From positions 58,820,031 through 58,884,030 of the forward strand of contig NC_059502.1 of the NCBI RefSeq assembly GCF_914767665.1: DNA of 64,000 nucleotides, given 5' to 3'. Origin of the DNA: Harmonia axyridis. Lineage: Eukaryota; Arthropoda; Insecta; Coleoptera; Coccinellidae. Positions 11,901-20,460 of the stretch are shown piece by piece; positions within the stretch are counted from its first letter, which is position 1; every line of letters starts with the position of its first letter. Under the pieces are notes generated by a model. It was not told the DNA's origin and did no database searches. It saw nothing but the letters and a program-made list of their open reading frames with translations. Made by a program: the position numbers and the translations under genes.

Positions 11901-14900
11901 GATTTGCCAGTTGTTAGTATCGAAGAGTTCATCGTTAATTCCGATAAGGAAATGGACACCGAACTGAAGTGCACAGTGAAAGCTAAGCCACGTGCTGATG
12001 TTGTATGGCTCAGAAATGGAATTGTTCTTCACTCCTCAAGCCACATCAAAATGAGTAATCAAGACAATGAACATATTCTAACTCTCAAAGGATTGCGGGA
12101 ATCAGACTTTGGACAATACGTATGTTCAGCCAATAACAGTCTAGGGGCTATTGAGAAGTCTATAAATTTGGTAAAGACCCCCGCTATTAGGGAATTCATC
12201 AAACCTGAGAGGCCAACCAAAGATTTAGTTTTAACTTGGAAAGTTGAGTCGAAAGCTCCAATCATTGAACATGAACTACAATATAGAAGAAAAGGAGTAA
12301 GTTTGTAAGATGTATACAAAAAGAGTAAAACTGACTTTGTCAAATTCCAGGATTCAGAATGGAGAAGTGTTAAGCCAACCGTACATGGAACAGATGATGG
12401 TGTCTATGTTATCAAGTATACCTTGAAAGAATTAGACGAAGGAAGTTACGAGACTAGGTGCAGATCTCGTAATGAACATGGATGGTCGGATTACACTGAA
12501 GTAACTTTGGTGGAATTCGGTAAGAAATTAGCATATATACCTACTTTTGTGGCTGTTTTAATGCTATTTTTATTTATGCTCATGTTCATGTTGATGTTCA
12601 TGTTGTTTTTCTCACCGATTTTCGTTATGCTTCTAATTTTTAGACAAGGCACATCACAGCAAGCATGGTAACAAAAAAGCCCATAAACACAACAAAGGTA
12701 TGCAAACATTGCCTTCCTGATTGAAACAATTGAAAAGTAAATGATATGGATTAAAATCTCAAAAAAGAAAACTCAATCAAATAGGAAATTTAGCACCATA
12801 TCATTTTATTTTCAATATTTACATTGCTAGTAACATTCATCCATCAATTAGTAAGACTGTTCCTCCTGCTAAGGAAGTACCTAGTACCTTAGCATTTAAT
12901 GATCGTATTTTTAAATTTGTGATATGTTTTTATATGCTTTGATATTCATTAACTTTCATTAATTGAATAGTTTTTCTCTCATTATATTCGATATCATTCG
13001 TACAGGGTACCGCAAGTTAATTCATTTTTTGAAGTATTTCAATCAATACTTATGTATGCTATAAAGGGTTTTCCAATAAGACTAATTTTTAATAGCCTGG
13101 TATCTGGAGAGTGGTCATCTTTGAAGCTGTCATCAGAGCCGTATCTAGGTACTATTGCGCCTGTGGCAATATGTTAAACAGCGCCCCCATTTTCGAAGAT
13201 TTTTTTTTCGCCCATTATATTTTCTTATAGTGTTTTTATTCATAATTTCAGTCATATACTTTCGTTGAAGTTTTGAAATAATAAACAATATTATACAGGT
13301 ATATGATATAGTTTATAATTGTTGTTTTTTTTTGTTTCATTCATTTTATATTTGTACCATTTCTCGATAAAATATCGTTTTGACATCCGCCTATTGGATA
13401 AATTTGAGGTCAACAATAATTCTAACCTCCACAACTCAGACGTATTATTTTTGATGTTTTTTTTTCGAAAACTGTGAATAAAAGCAAAAAATTACAAGAC
13501 ACCTTATTTGTTAAGAATGGATTAGTCTTTCCAAAATTAATTTACTCATTATAAATTATGAATAAAGAAAAAGTTATCGCGAAACAAGTTTGGAGGGGGG
13601 CTTTTCTACCCCATGGATTCATAGAGAAAAACCACCAACAATTTTTTCGAATGCCTTCTCGCTCGCATGAAATGTCAGCTCAACTTTATTTCTCTGAATT
13701 TTCTGGTTTTCAAGAGAAAAATGATGTCAAAACGATATTTTTTTGAGAACTGGTACAAATATAAAATGAATGTAACAAAAAAAAACATTTATTAACTTTT
13801 CAAAACTTAAGAACTACTTTTCCCACTGAGAGAGAGAAAAAAGTTTATTTGAAAGACCCACCCTATTATTTGAAAATGAATCTCCCCCTAATTTTTTCGC
13901 ACCTAATCATAAACACCCTGTATATTTACTCATTTTTATTCAAACCATTGATATTCATATAGGACATAGATACATATAAAGACTATAAAGAGATGACTCC
14001 TATTCGCATGCAACTTTGTACAAAAATCAATCGTGATAGTTCATTGATCTTTAAATTTTCGAGGACTCAAATTTTGAAAAATTCATATTCCAAGAAATTG
14101 GCATCATGGTACTGAATAAAATATTATTTTTGACACAAGGCTCTAGCACAATTAGCTTCGGAGTGTTGCATTTTTCAATGTTTCAATTGACTTGCCGTAA
14201 CTTGTATTTCTTCGACGTAATACATAAATCAAGCTTGTATTGATTGCTGAAAAATAATTATTTCATTTTTGTTGTTATACCTATTCAAACAACAATGGTA
14301 AAATTTTTGGAGGATCAATCTTACTGGGGTTCCAGAAAAAATGAACTAGTGAACATACATTCATAGTGTAGAGAAACACATTTTCACTTTCTTGATCTTC
14401 CAATGAAAGTAAATATTTTTTTAAGACAATATTAGACGCACAAAGTCTACTTATGATTTTTTTCCAAATGTTCGTTTTATTCGGAACTCATAAATGCTTC
14501 TTTGAAGTCTTCAAAGTGTAACATATTAATCACAAGCATATTATTTCTGCACAGACAAATCTTCAGATGTAGAGCAATCACAGCAGCCGCAGAAGGAATC
14601 AGAAATAGGCGGTAATTTTTTTTATTTTTTATTTTTTTACGGATTAAATGAGAATTTATGCAGCAGCAATTATCAAGTAACAAATCACAAAAATGATACG
14701 ATTTAACCAGACTAAACTAATAATGAGCAATCGCTTATGCAGGCATTCAGTAATAAAAACTGCTGAATGATAATTGTTAGATATTTAAATCATTTTTGGG
14801 CTGCATAAATCCTTAAAAGCTTTCTCTGTGATTGAGAGGTTCGAACTGGATGAAGGACAATATTCTGAGGGTAATTTTTTTATGTTCGATTCAAAAGAAA

Positions 14901-15473
14901 CAGATTTTGTACTGTAACTGACAAAATATTTGATTGACTTATTGTTTAATTGATGAATTTTTATTTAATGATGATATACTTCAACTATATTTCTTAATGC
15001 AAATAACGTTTCAATTTCGAGTCTATTGTTTATATTGAAATTGGTGCAAATTGATTATATCATGATTTAAGTGTTTTTTTATTCCTTCAAGATAAGCAAC
15101 CTATATCTAATTTTAGTTCGACATTCATTTATCAAATCCATACATAAAGTGAATATAAAGTTGTACAAAATAAGTATTGTCCCTATACCTAAGATTTTCA
15201 CACTTTTATTCATAAAAATTATTCTCATCAAAAAATTTTTGCACATACACCTAACATTCAATTATCTAGTCGATGCTGATTCAAAAATGCATGCCTTGAT
15301 ATCTAAAATAAATTCACAATACTCATTAATATAATAATAATATTTTATATAAAATCTTCATGATACATTAATTATTTTCAGAATCCAAAAATCCAAGTTC
15401 TGCAAGCAGTACCACAGCTCCTCTTCTTCTGTGCAGCATCTCTATACTTTATTTGTACTTCAGTAGGCTATGA
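5672..15473 (+). CDS. Ig/FN3 GPI-anchored cell adhesion protein, wrapper/klingon-like (5' end missing)
   Basis: Eight exons join in consistent phase: 5672-5926, 8277-8527, 9238-9475, 11902-12296, 12351-12519, 12644-12697, 14555-14611, 15382-15473. Together they encode about 500 residues: a very acidic N-terminal segment, three Ig domains (Cys/Trp/Asp-x-Gly-x-Tyr-x-Cys cores at CKTPG...DAGQYRC, LTCRAKG...DEGRYLCFAD, LKCTVKA...SDFGQYVCSAN), one FN3 domain (LVLTWKVESKAP ... YETRCRSRNEHGWSDY), a His/Lys-rich linker and a C-terminal hydrophobic tail after small residues, as in a GPI signal. Three Ig plus one FN3 plus GPI anchor is the layout of Drosophila wrapper and klingon, surface adhesion proteins of glia and photoreceptors; a role in neuron-glia adhesion is inferred. 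The exon for the start codon and signal peptide lies upstream and was not found. The introns hold a LINE remnant and a mariner copy. Orthology among the wrapper/klingon paralogues is not settled. Confidence 0.88.
5927..8276 (+). other. Intron of the Ig gene
   Basis: A 2.35 kb intron, AT-rich. It includes short stretches beginning or ending acagggtg (about 5950 and 6265), typical of small interspersed DNA elements, and the diverged tandem duplication at 6818-6959. No coding sequence seen. Confidence 0.6.
6818..6959. repeat. Diverged tandem duplication, period about 71 bp
   Basis: Two adjacent units each begin GAGTATAATTCGA (6818 and 6889) and share TGTATTTTG-x-GTTGCCTG-x-CAGAA in the same order. 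They are GC-richer than the surrounding intron. Function unknown. Confidence 0.65.
8277..8527 (+). CDS. Ig gene exon: rest of Ig1
   Basis: Acceptor TTTTCAG at 8276, donor GTGAGT at 8528. The first two bases complete an Asn codon with the previous exon. It encodes the core Trp strand (VIIWYKNDD), then KEDAGQYRCVSM with the second cysteine, and closes phase 0 after SVKNNETT. The Ig1 domain is thus split by an intron of 2.35 kb. Confidence 0.9.
9238..9475 (+). CDS. Ig gene exon: Ig2
   Basis: Acceptor AATTTCAG at 9237, donor GTGAGT at 9476, phase 0 to phase 1. It holds one complete Ig domain: VGAELVLTCRAKGYPEPV, ISWHKE, then RRDEGRYLCFADNKIG. One domain per exon with a phase-1 end is typical of Ig-superfamily genes. 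Confidence 0.9.
9540..10440 (-). mobile_element. Remnant of a Jockey/I-type LINE (RNase H and 3' region)
   Basis: The minus strand shows an RNase H fragment (GHLGFKGNEEANTLARKG, near 9990-10060). Downstream, with frameshifts, comes HLVTECPAITSQSK near 9640-9690, the cysteine-containing end of LINE ORF2. Upstream, frames near 10190-10435 carry decayed sequence of the same region. Known LINE clades with a C-terminal RNase H include I and some Jockey-like elements. It is interrupted by stops and frameshifts, lies antisense in an intron of the Ig gene and is not functional. Confidence 0.7.
10904..11624 (-). mobile_element. mariner DD41D copy 2, deleted
   Basis: A minus-strand copy of the same family in an Ig-gene intron. 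It starts AAGGGGGGTTTTTTTAGAGC after a TA and ends AAAAAAACACCCGT. Besides the family's common internal deletion it lacks the part that encodes the second and third catalytic Asp residues: near 11206-11220 the C-terminal segment joins directly to the segment before GPYFFKNDDG. It cannot encode active transposase. Confidence 0.85.
11902..12296 (+). CDS. Ig gene exon: Ig3 and first half of FN3
   Basis: Acceptor TTTTTCAG at 11901, donor GTAAGT at 12297. The exon contains Ig3 (TELKCTVKAKPRADVVWL ... LRESDFGQYVCSANNSLG). It then enters the FN3 domain with PERPTKDLVLTWKVES and HELQYRRKG. The intron before it carries a LINE remnant and mariner copy 2. Confidence 0.92.
12351..12519 (+). CDS. Ig gene exon: second half of FN3
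   Basis: The preceding intron is only 54 bp. The acceptor is AATTCCAG at 12350 and the donor GTAAGA at 12520. It encodes DSEWRSVKPTVHGTDD, YVIKYTLKELDEGSYETR and SRNEHGWSDYTEVTLVEF, the F and G strands of an FN3 domain with the usual Tyr and Asn/Gly turn. It ends in phase 1. Reading through the donor stays open for 50 more codons and is strongly hydrophobic (see the entry at 12520). Confidence 0.9.
12520..12643 (+). other. 124-bp intron that would encode a membrane segment if retained
   Basis: This short intron has a donor at 12520 and an acceptor TTTTTAG at 12643. In the frame of the upstream FN3 exon it has no stop. It reads into about 30 hydrophobic residues (VAVLMLFLFMLM ... PIFVMLLIF) and then a short tail, stopping at 12669-12671 inside the next exon. 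Part of the hydrophobicity comes from an ATGTTC-like hexamer repeat. Retention would replace the GPI tail by a transmembrane anchor; whether this occurs is unknown. Confidence 0.5.
12644..12697 (+). CDS. Ig gene small exon: His/Lys-rich linker
   Basis: A 54-bp exon with acceptor TTTTTAG at 12643 and donor GTATGC at 12698, phase 1 at both ends. It encodes DKAHHSKHGNKKAHKHNK, a strongly basic, histidine-rich linker between the FN3 domain and the GPI tail. Both ends being phase 1 means it could be skipped without a frameshift. Confidence 0.75.
12698..14554 (+). other. Intron of the Ig gene
   Basis: A 1.86 kb intron without coding sequence. Around 13130-13200 a stretch (gccgtatctagg ... cgcccccatttt) resembles a hAT-type terminal sequence with C-runs, and repeats with accctgtata-like ends occur near 13915. 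Nothing else supported. Confidence 0.5.
14555..14611 (+). CDS. Ig gene small exon: polar linker
   Basis: A 57-bp exon with acceptor CTGCACAG at 14554 and donor GTAATT at 14612, phase 1 at both ends. It encodes DKSSDVEQSQQPQKESEIG, a Ser/Gln/Glu-rich linker. Symmetrical phases again allow skipping. The donor is weak, so this call is less sure than the domain exons. Confidence 0.65.
15382..15473 (+). CDS. Ig gene last exon: GPI-anchor signal and stop
   Basis: Acceptor TTATTTTCAG at 15381. In the phase set by the previous exons it reads ESKNPSSASSTTAP, then LLLCSISILYLYF, then SRL and a TGA at 15471-15473. Small residues followed by a short spacer and a terminal hydrophobic stretch are the pattern of a GPI attachment signal. 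A second frame is also open to 15493 and hydrophobic, so an alternative C-terminus cannot be excluded, but it does not fit the phase of the upstream exon. Confidence 0.75.
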
Positions 15474-16780
15474 GGACCAATGTGAATTTTCCTGAAAATT
15501 TATCTTCCATGTGCTTTGAAACAACACATTTTAAAAACCAAAGTATTTAACACCACCTTGATGATAGGGTGATGAAAAACTGTTTTGTCTTTATACAGAC
15601 AATGATGTTTTTTCTGTTCAGTTCTTTTATCATAGAAATTATAGAAGTACTTAGATTTCGAATTTGAGTTGAATCTATCATCTCTGTGATCAGAATTTGA
15701 ATTCATTGTTGGAATTGAAGATTATAAAATTGTTAGGTTTAAAACATTTTAAGATTTTCCGTTTATAGACTATTTGAATTGCCATGGACTTGAATATCTG
15801 TAAAAATGTTTGTACCTATGTATATCCTATTTTAGGTAACTCATGAACTTAATAGTTAATAGTGAAAACTTAGTTTTTTATTAGACTCACTGTTCTTGTG
15901 CGATTTTCAAATTCAGTTTTATATAGCTCTCAACTTTTATGACTATGGTGAAATTGTTTAAAACGGAAAACATTCTTCTTTTTCCTTATTTTTGATATTT
16001 ATGAGTTACCCATACTTATTCTTAATACATCCTCATTTCTCATTCGATCCACACAGGCTTAATTATATGTATAATAAATTTATTTCTAGTCCCTGATTGA
16101 AAATGAAAAAATAATTCTTAATTTTTTTTTAAATTGATAGCCTCCCAAAATTGAAATTTGTATCCATATTATCCAGGAACATTTAACGAAAGGAATATTT
16201 TTTTAACTATTTTGATAGAATGTTCCAAGATATAATGTATTTATTATTAATCAGTTAAGGCTAGTTAGTTATTAATTGTAAATAATTTTGTTTATTCGTG
16301 TGATGTGACATATTTATATTTTACTATTTCTCTTTTAAATTGTAATACTGATAATATTATTTTGGTACTATATTCCCCTGAGTTATCTTAGGAACAAATA
16401 GAACTGTAAGTACAAGTTCAGTAGGAATTGACAAATGAGTATTGACATGTTTAGATTTATTCATTGTTTTTCGAAGAAAGAACACGTTTCAAACGAATTT
16501 ATTCATATTTCAGTTTTTTTTCATTGAAATTTTAAATAATGAAAGACATGCTTTATGTGGAATTATTTAGATAATTCGAAAATTAACTGATCAGATGCCT
16601 TAAACTCGACATAAGACGCTGTATGTATTGTGTACTGTATAATAGCGAAATGTGGACCATGTACTATACATATTATGAGAAGTTGAAACAGTTCCATTGT
16701 TCATTATGCATTACATAATTCTTCCTGTAAATGTATGTAAAAAAAAGCTTACAATAAAGATACACCATATTCAACTACGT
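15474..16780 (+). other. 3' UTR region of the Ig gene with two poly(A) signals
   Basis: After the stop at 15473 the sequence is AT-rich and without further exons. Canonical AATAAA hexamers lie at 16073-16078 and 16753-16758, giving possible UTR lengths of about 0.6 and 1.3 kb. Which is used cannot be told from sequence. Confidence 0.45.
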
Positions 16781-17641
16781 GTTCATTTTAACACCAACAA
16801 TTTGCGATTTGAAGTAAATCATTTATGCAGTATCTTAGGAATTAATGAAGGTGTCTCCACTCATTTTTTTGTACAAAAAATGACAAAGAAAATTGAATTG
16901 AATTGTATAGAACTTTCACGAACTACACCCTAACAGATCATCATCTACGAAAAACATTCGCCAAGATGACAAATATGAATTGATAAAAGCTGTGAAAAAC
17001 ACTGGAATAGAACACAAATGAAAAAACGGAATATTAGAATGTTTTCCGACGACGAAGTACTTATGGTGGAATCACGAAATGACCTCCAAAGAAAAAAAAC
17101 AACAAGTTTTCAACAGAAAGCTATGGTCCTAAGGTCAAAAATCTCTTTTAGAGGATATAAACGAAAATAATACCTATTTTGAAGAGAAGGAGAGATGTAA
17201 TGTAATAAAATAGAGACCGTCGACCAATTGCCTTAATAATGATTTTTTAAGTTATTTGAAATTATTCTGTACACTTCAAATCTTTCATTTATCAACCCTT
17301 ATATTAAACCCAATCATTATGGTTTCATGCTGAAGAGATCCACTTGTACTAATCTCGATTTACAAGTAACTTCACATATACAAATACAATCGATACTAAA
17401 CTTCCCTGAATTGACTAGTCTACACGTGTTTAGTTATGAAGTTCAATTCGACAAAACAGGAGTAGGGGACGCAACTTGCTCAAGTAAATGTATATTATTT
17501 CTATTCACTTGACTAAACGGTCAGCACTTGCTCAAGTGCTAGATCAAGAGGTTCGTACGATTAATGTAATGCACAATTTACACGTGTCAAGTAGTTAAAG
17601 CAAAAGAAAGTAACTAAATCAAGTGAAGAAATTTAGTTATA
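16781..17641. other. Intergenic, no gene recognised
   Basis: Only short chance reading frames. The repeated words acttgctcaagt and caagtg around 17470-17630 look like low-complexity drift. Nothing else seen. Confidence 0.4.
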
Positions 17642-18580
17642 ACGGGTGTTTTTTTCGAGGTATATAACTTTAAGTTGGCATTACTGTTCAAGATGGCGAC
17701 CGATTTAACAACTGTCAAGTGATTTATTCTCAGTTTGGTTTGGCAATTTATCATGAATAGACTCTCACGCCTGAATAACGCTTGCAAATAGTGCAATTTT
17801 ATTTCGAAAATGGTTCTGTGCGGAATAGGTATCGCGCACTACGTCCATTTCATTTTGTTTAGCGATGAAGCGCACTTCTGGTTGAATGGCTACGTCAACA
17901 AACAAAACTGCCGCATTTGGAGTGAAGATAATCCTCAAGTGTATGTCGAAACACCGTTACATCCAGAAAAACTAACTGTTTGATGCGCTTTATGGGCTGG
18001 TATAATCATTGGTCCGTACTTCTTCAAAAACGATGATGGCCAGAACGTTACAGTCAATGGTGATCATGATGATGATGAACCATGATTACTAACTTTTTCA
18101 TTCCTGAATTGAACAACCATGATGTCCAGGAGCTGTGGTTCCAACAAGGCGGCGCAACATGTCACATAGCTCGTGCCACATCCATTTATTGAAAGACACG
18201 TTTGGTGACAGCCTAATTTCACGTTTTGGACCTGTGAATTTGCCTCCAAGATCTTGTGATTTAACACCGCTAGACTACTTTCTGTGGGTCTATGTAAAGT
18301 CATTGGTCTATGCGGATAAGCCACAAACCCTTGACCATTGGGAAGACAAGATTCGTCGTGTTATTGCCGATATACGGCCACAAATGTTGGAAAAAGTCAT
18401 CGAAAATTGGACGTCCGGATTGGACTACATCCGAGCCAGCTGTGGCGGTCATATGCCAGAAATCATATTTAAAATGTAATGCCACAAGATTATCTTGCGG
18501 ATAAATAAAATTCATGTCAATCGAATAATCCATCGTTGATTTATTGCAATTCAGTTCTATAGCTCTAAAAAAACACCCTT
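17642..18580 (+). mobile_element. mariner DD41D copy 3, internally deleted
   Basis: Complete ends with TA on both sides (17640-17641 and 18581-18582), 939 bp. The + strand carries the transposase relic. The N-terminal part stops after the SVRNRYRALR region and jumps to the block with the first catalytic Asp (FSDEAHFWLNGYVNKQNC); the join CGTCCATTT is shared with copies 4, 5 and 7. Point stops (for example TGA in place of Trp near 17982) and small indels break the frame further. The C-terminal part to EIIFKM is open. Confidence 0.92.
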
Positions 18581-18582
18581 TA

Positions 18583-20270
18583 CTTAGATATACTTGCATC
18601 CTATGCACTGCTTGTTTTAGCAAGAGGGAAAAAATGTTTTTCTGAAAAATGTTAATACCTCTATTAATTGAGATATGTATTGTGATAATACTATGTGATC
18701 TTTGATTTATGAACATATTGAGGGATTTCACAAATCCAACTCACAATACAACTCCACCTGGTGTTAGGTGCGATATTTCACGTTTTAGTTGTTTTTAAGT
18801 TGCTATGTAAATGTAACTTCTTCTTCTTCCAATGCATATCCACTAATGGATGTTGCCTTATTTTTTTATTCCTTTTCTTAAAACTGACCTTTCATATAGA
18901 GGGGCTTAGTTGAGAGAATTGAAAGCAATTCCATGTTGAATAAAAATATTTTCTCAGAAGAATTATCCCGTTAGATCATAATAACTACGCATTTGAACCT
19001 TGGAAGATAAATTTGAAAACCGTATAACCACTCAATTTATGTGACATTTATGGCCAATATATTTGGAGTCCGTAACAAAAGAACAGTTGAAAGTGATTAT
19101 AAACAATTTAGGTCTCCAAAGATCCAAAGAGCTCGATTTTTGCTAATTTTGAATGTTTTCCTAATTCTCGATTCATTACAATTCGAACATTCCTAGAAAA
19201 ACCCTGCCAGGTATATCAACACCCAACAGATTCACAGAAAATGCTTGCAGAAAACGTGTGCAGGGAGAAAGAATTAAAAATGAATACTTATTTATTATAT
19301 TTCACAGTTGGCTAAAGAAACATTGGCAAAAGCTTGAACCAAATATATTCAATCTGTTTAGCTTCTTATATTTCTTAAGAAGGATCAGTAAGTGATAAAA
19401 TGGAAATTTTTTTTATATATTTTGCATTCCATTCTGAGGAATCAACATTCTGATTAGAGAATTGAAAAGAAAATAATCAGGAACCCCAAGTGGCAATAAA
19501 ATTCGGCAACGTAAAGCGAACGCCGACAAGCCTGATGATGGCATGTGTTTTTTTTAGAGTCAATAACTCGTAAACAGCACTATGAGGGTATCACGCCACA
19601 TCTGGATATTTATGAGTACCTTTAAATGTTAATAAAATTTGTCGGTATTCCTTCCTGTTGTTGCTGACTGAATTAAATCTAATTCGGTCTTTTGAATTTC
19701 TTTACATGTAATTTTTGTTGATCAAGCTTGAAATGCCGCCCATAAATTTTGCCGCCCTAGGCGACCGCCTACCTGCCTATCCCCATCGACGGCCCTGTCT
19801 TCCATTAAGAACGATTGAGGAAAATTTGTTCGTGGCAAGATATCTTACAAAGAAGATGTTTGTTTTATGGCTGAAACAACTCAGGTCTTTATCTGTATGT
19901 TGAAAAATTGTATTTATATCATTTCCTTATATGTTGTGGTAATAGATGTGAAAACCACAATAATGTTGATGATTTTGATTTAAAAAATATGAAATGTTCG
20001 AATGGTTCCAGTACAATTAATTTGGATATCTAAAAAAATCATTTCTTTAGGATTAACTTATCAATTACTTGATTATTTCCTTATATTTCTTGTAATTTTT
20101 GACGGATATTTAAAAAAAAACGGATAACAAAAAACCATTCCTTAAATCTTACATTTCAATTTATGGATTCCCAAAGAATTAATTAATTTAATCTGATTGA
20201 AACTTGTAAACTCAGATCAATAGAATTAGAGTATGAATATGTATGCATAGAGCACAGATAAATTGTATAT
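18583..20270. other. Gene-poor interval with hAT-end-like fragment
   Basis: No exon-like reading frame. Near 19730-19800 a GC-rich stretch (gccgccctaggcgaccgcct ... cgacggccctg) looks like the terminal region of a hAT-type element in minus orientation; its partner end was not found. Confidence 0.4.
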
Positions 20271-20404
20271 GTTTATCATAAAAAGGCTTTATTCAAATCA
20301 GAGAGAACATATTAAAAATATCATAGACTAGAAGTCACATTGCAGTAAACAAAAGCACTGAATGTTGCAGTCTTGATGTGCTTCAGTTCAGTATAAGTCT
20401 ATAA

Positions 20405-20460
20405 TCAATCGGTTTTCTTTTCTCCTATGTTCTTTCCAGTCTCATCTTTCTGCTGTGATC
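20405..20460 (-). CDS. Small membrane protein, exon 2
   Basis: The acceptor is AATTTTCAG immediately before 20460. It reads GSQQKDETGKNIGEKKTD and stops with TGA at 20407-20405. The phase matches exon 1 exactly. The charged tail carries the KKxx ending. Confidence 0.75.

Noticed and set aside
14839..14870. Extra micro-exon of the Ig gene (GSNWMKDNILR-like) between 14611 and 15382
   Set aside because: Its end phase does not match the last exon in the frame that gives a GPI tail, and its acceptor is poor.
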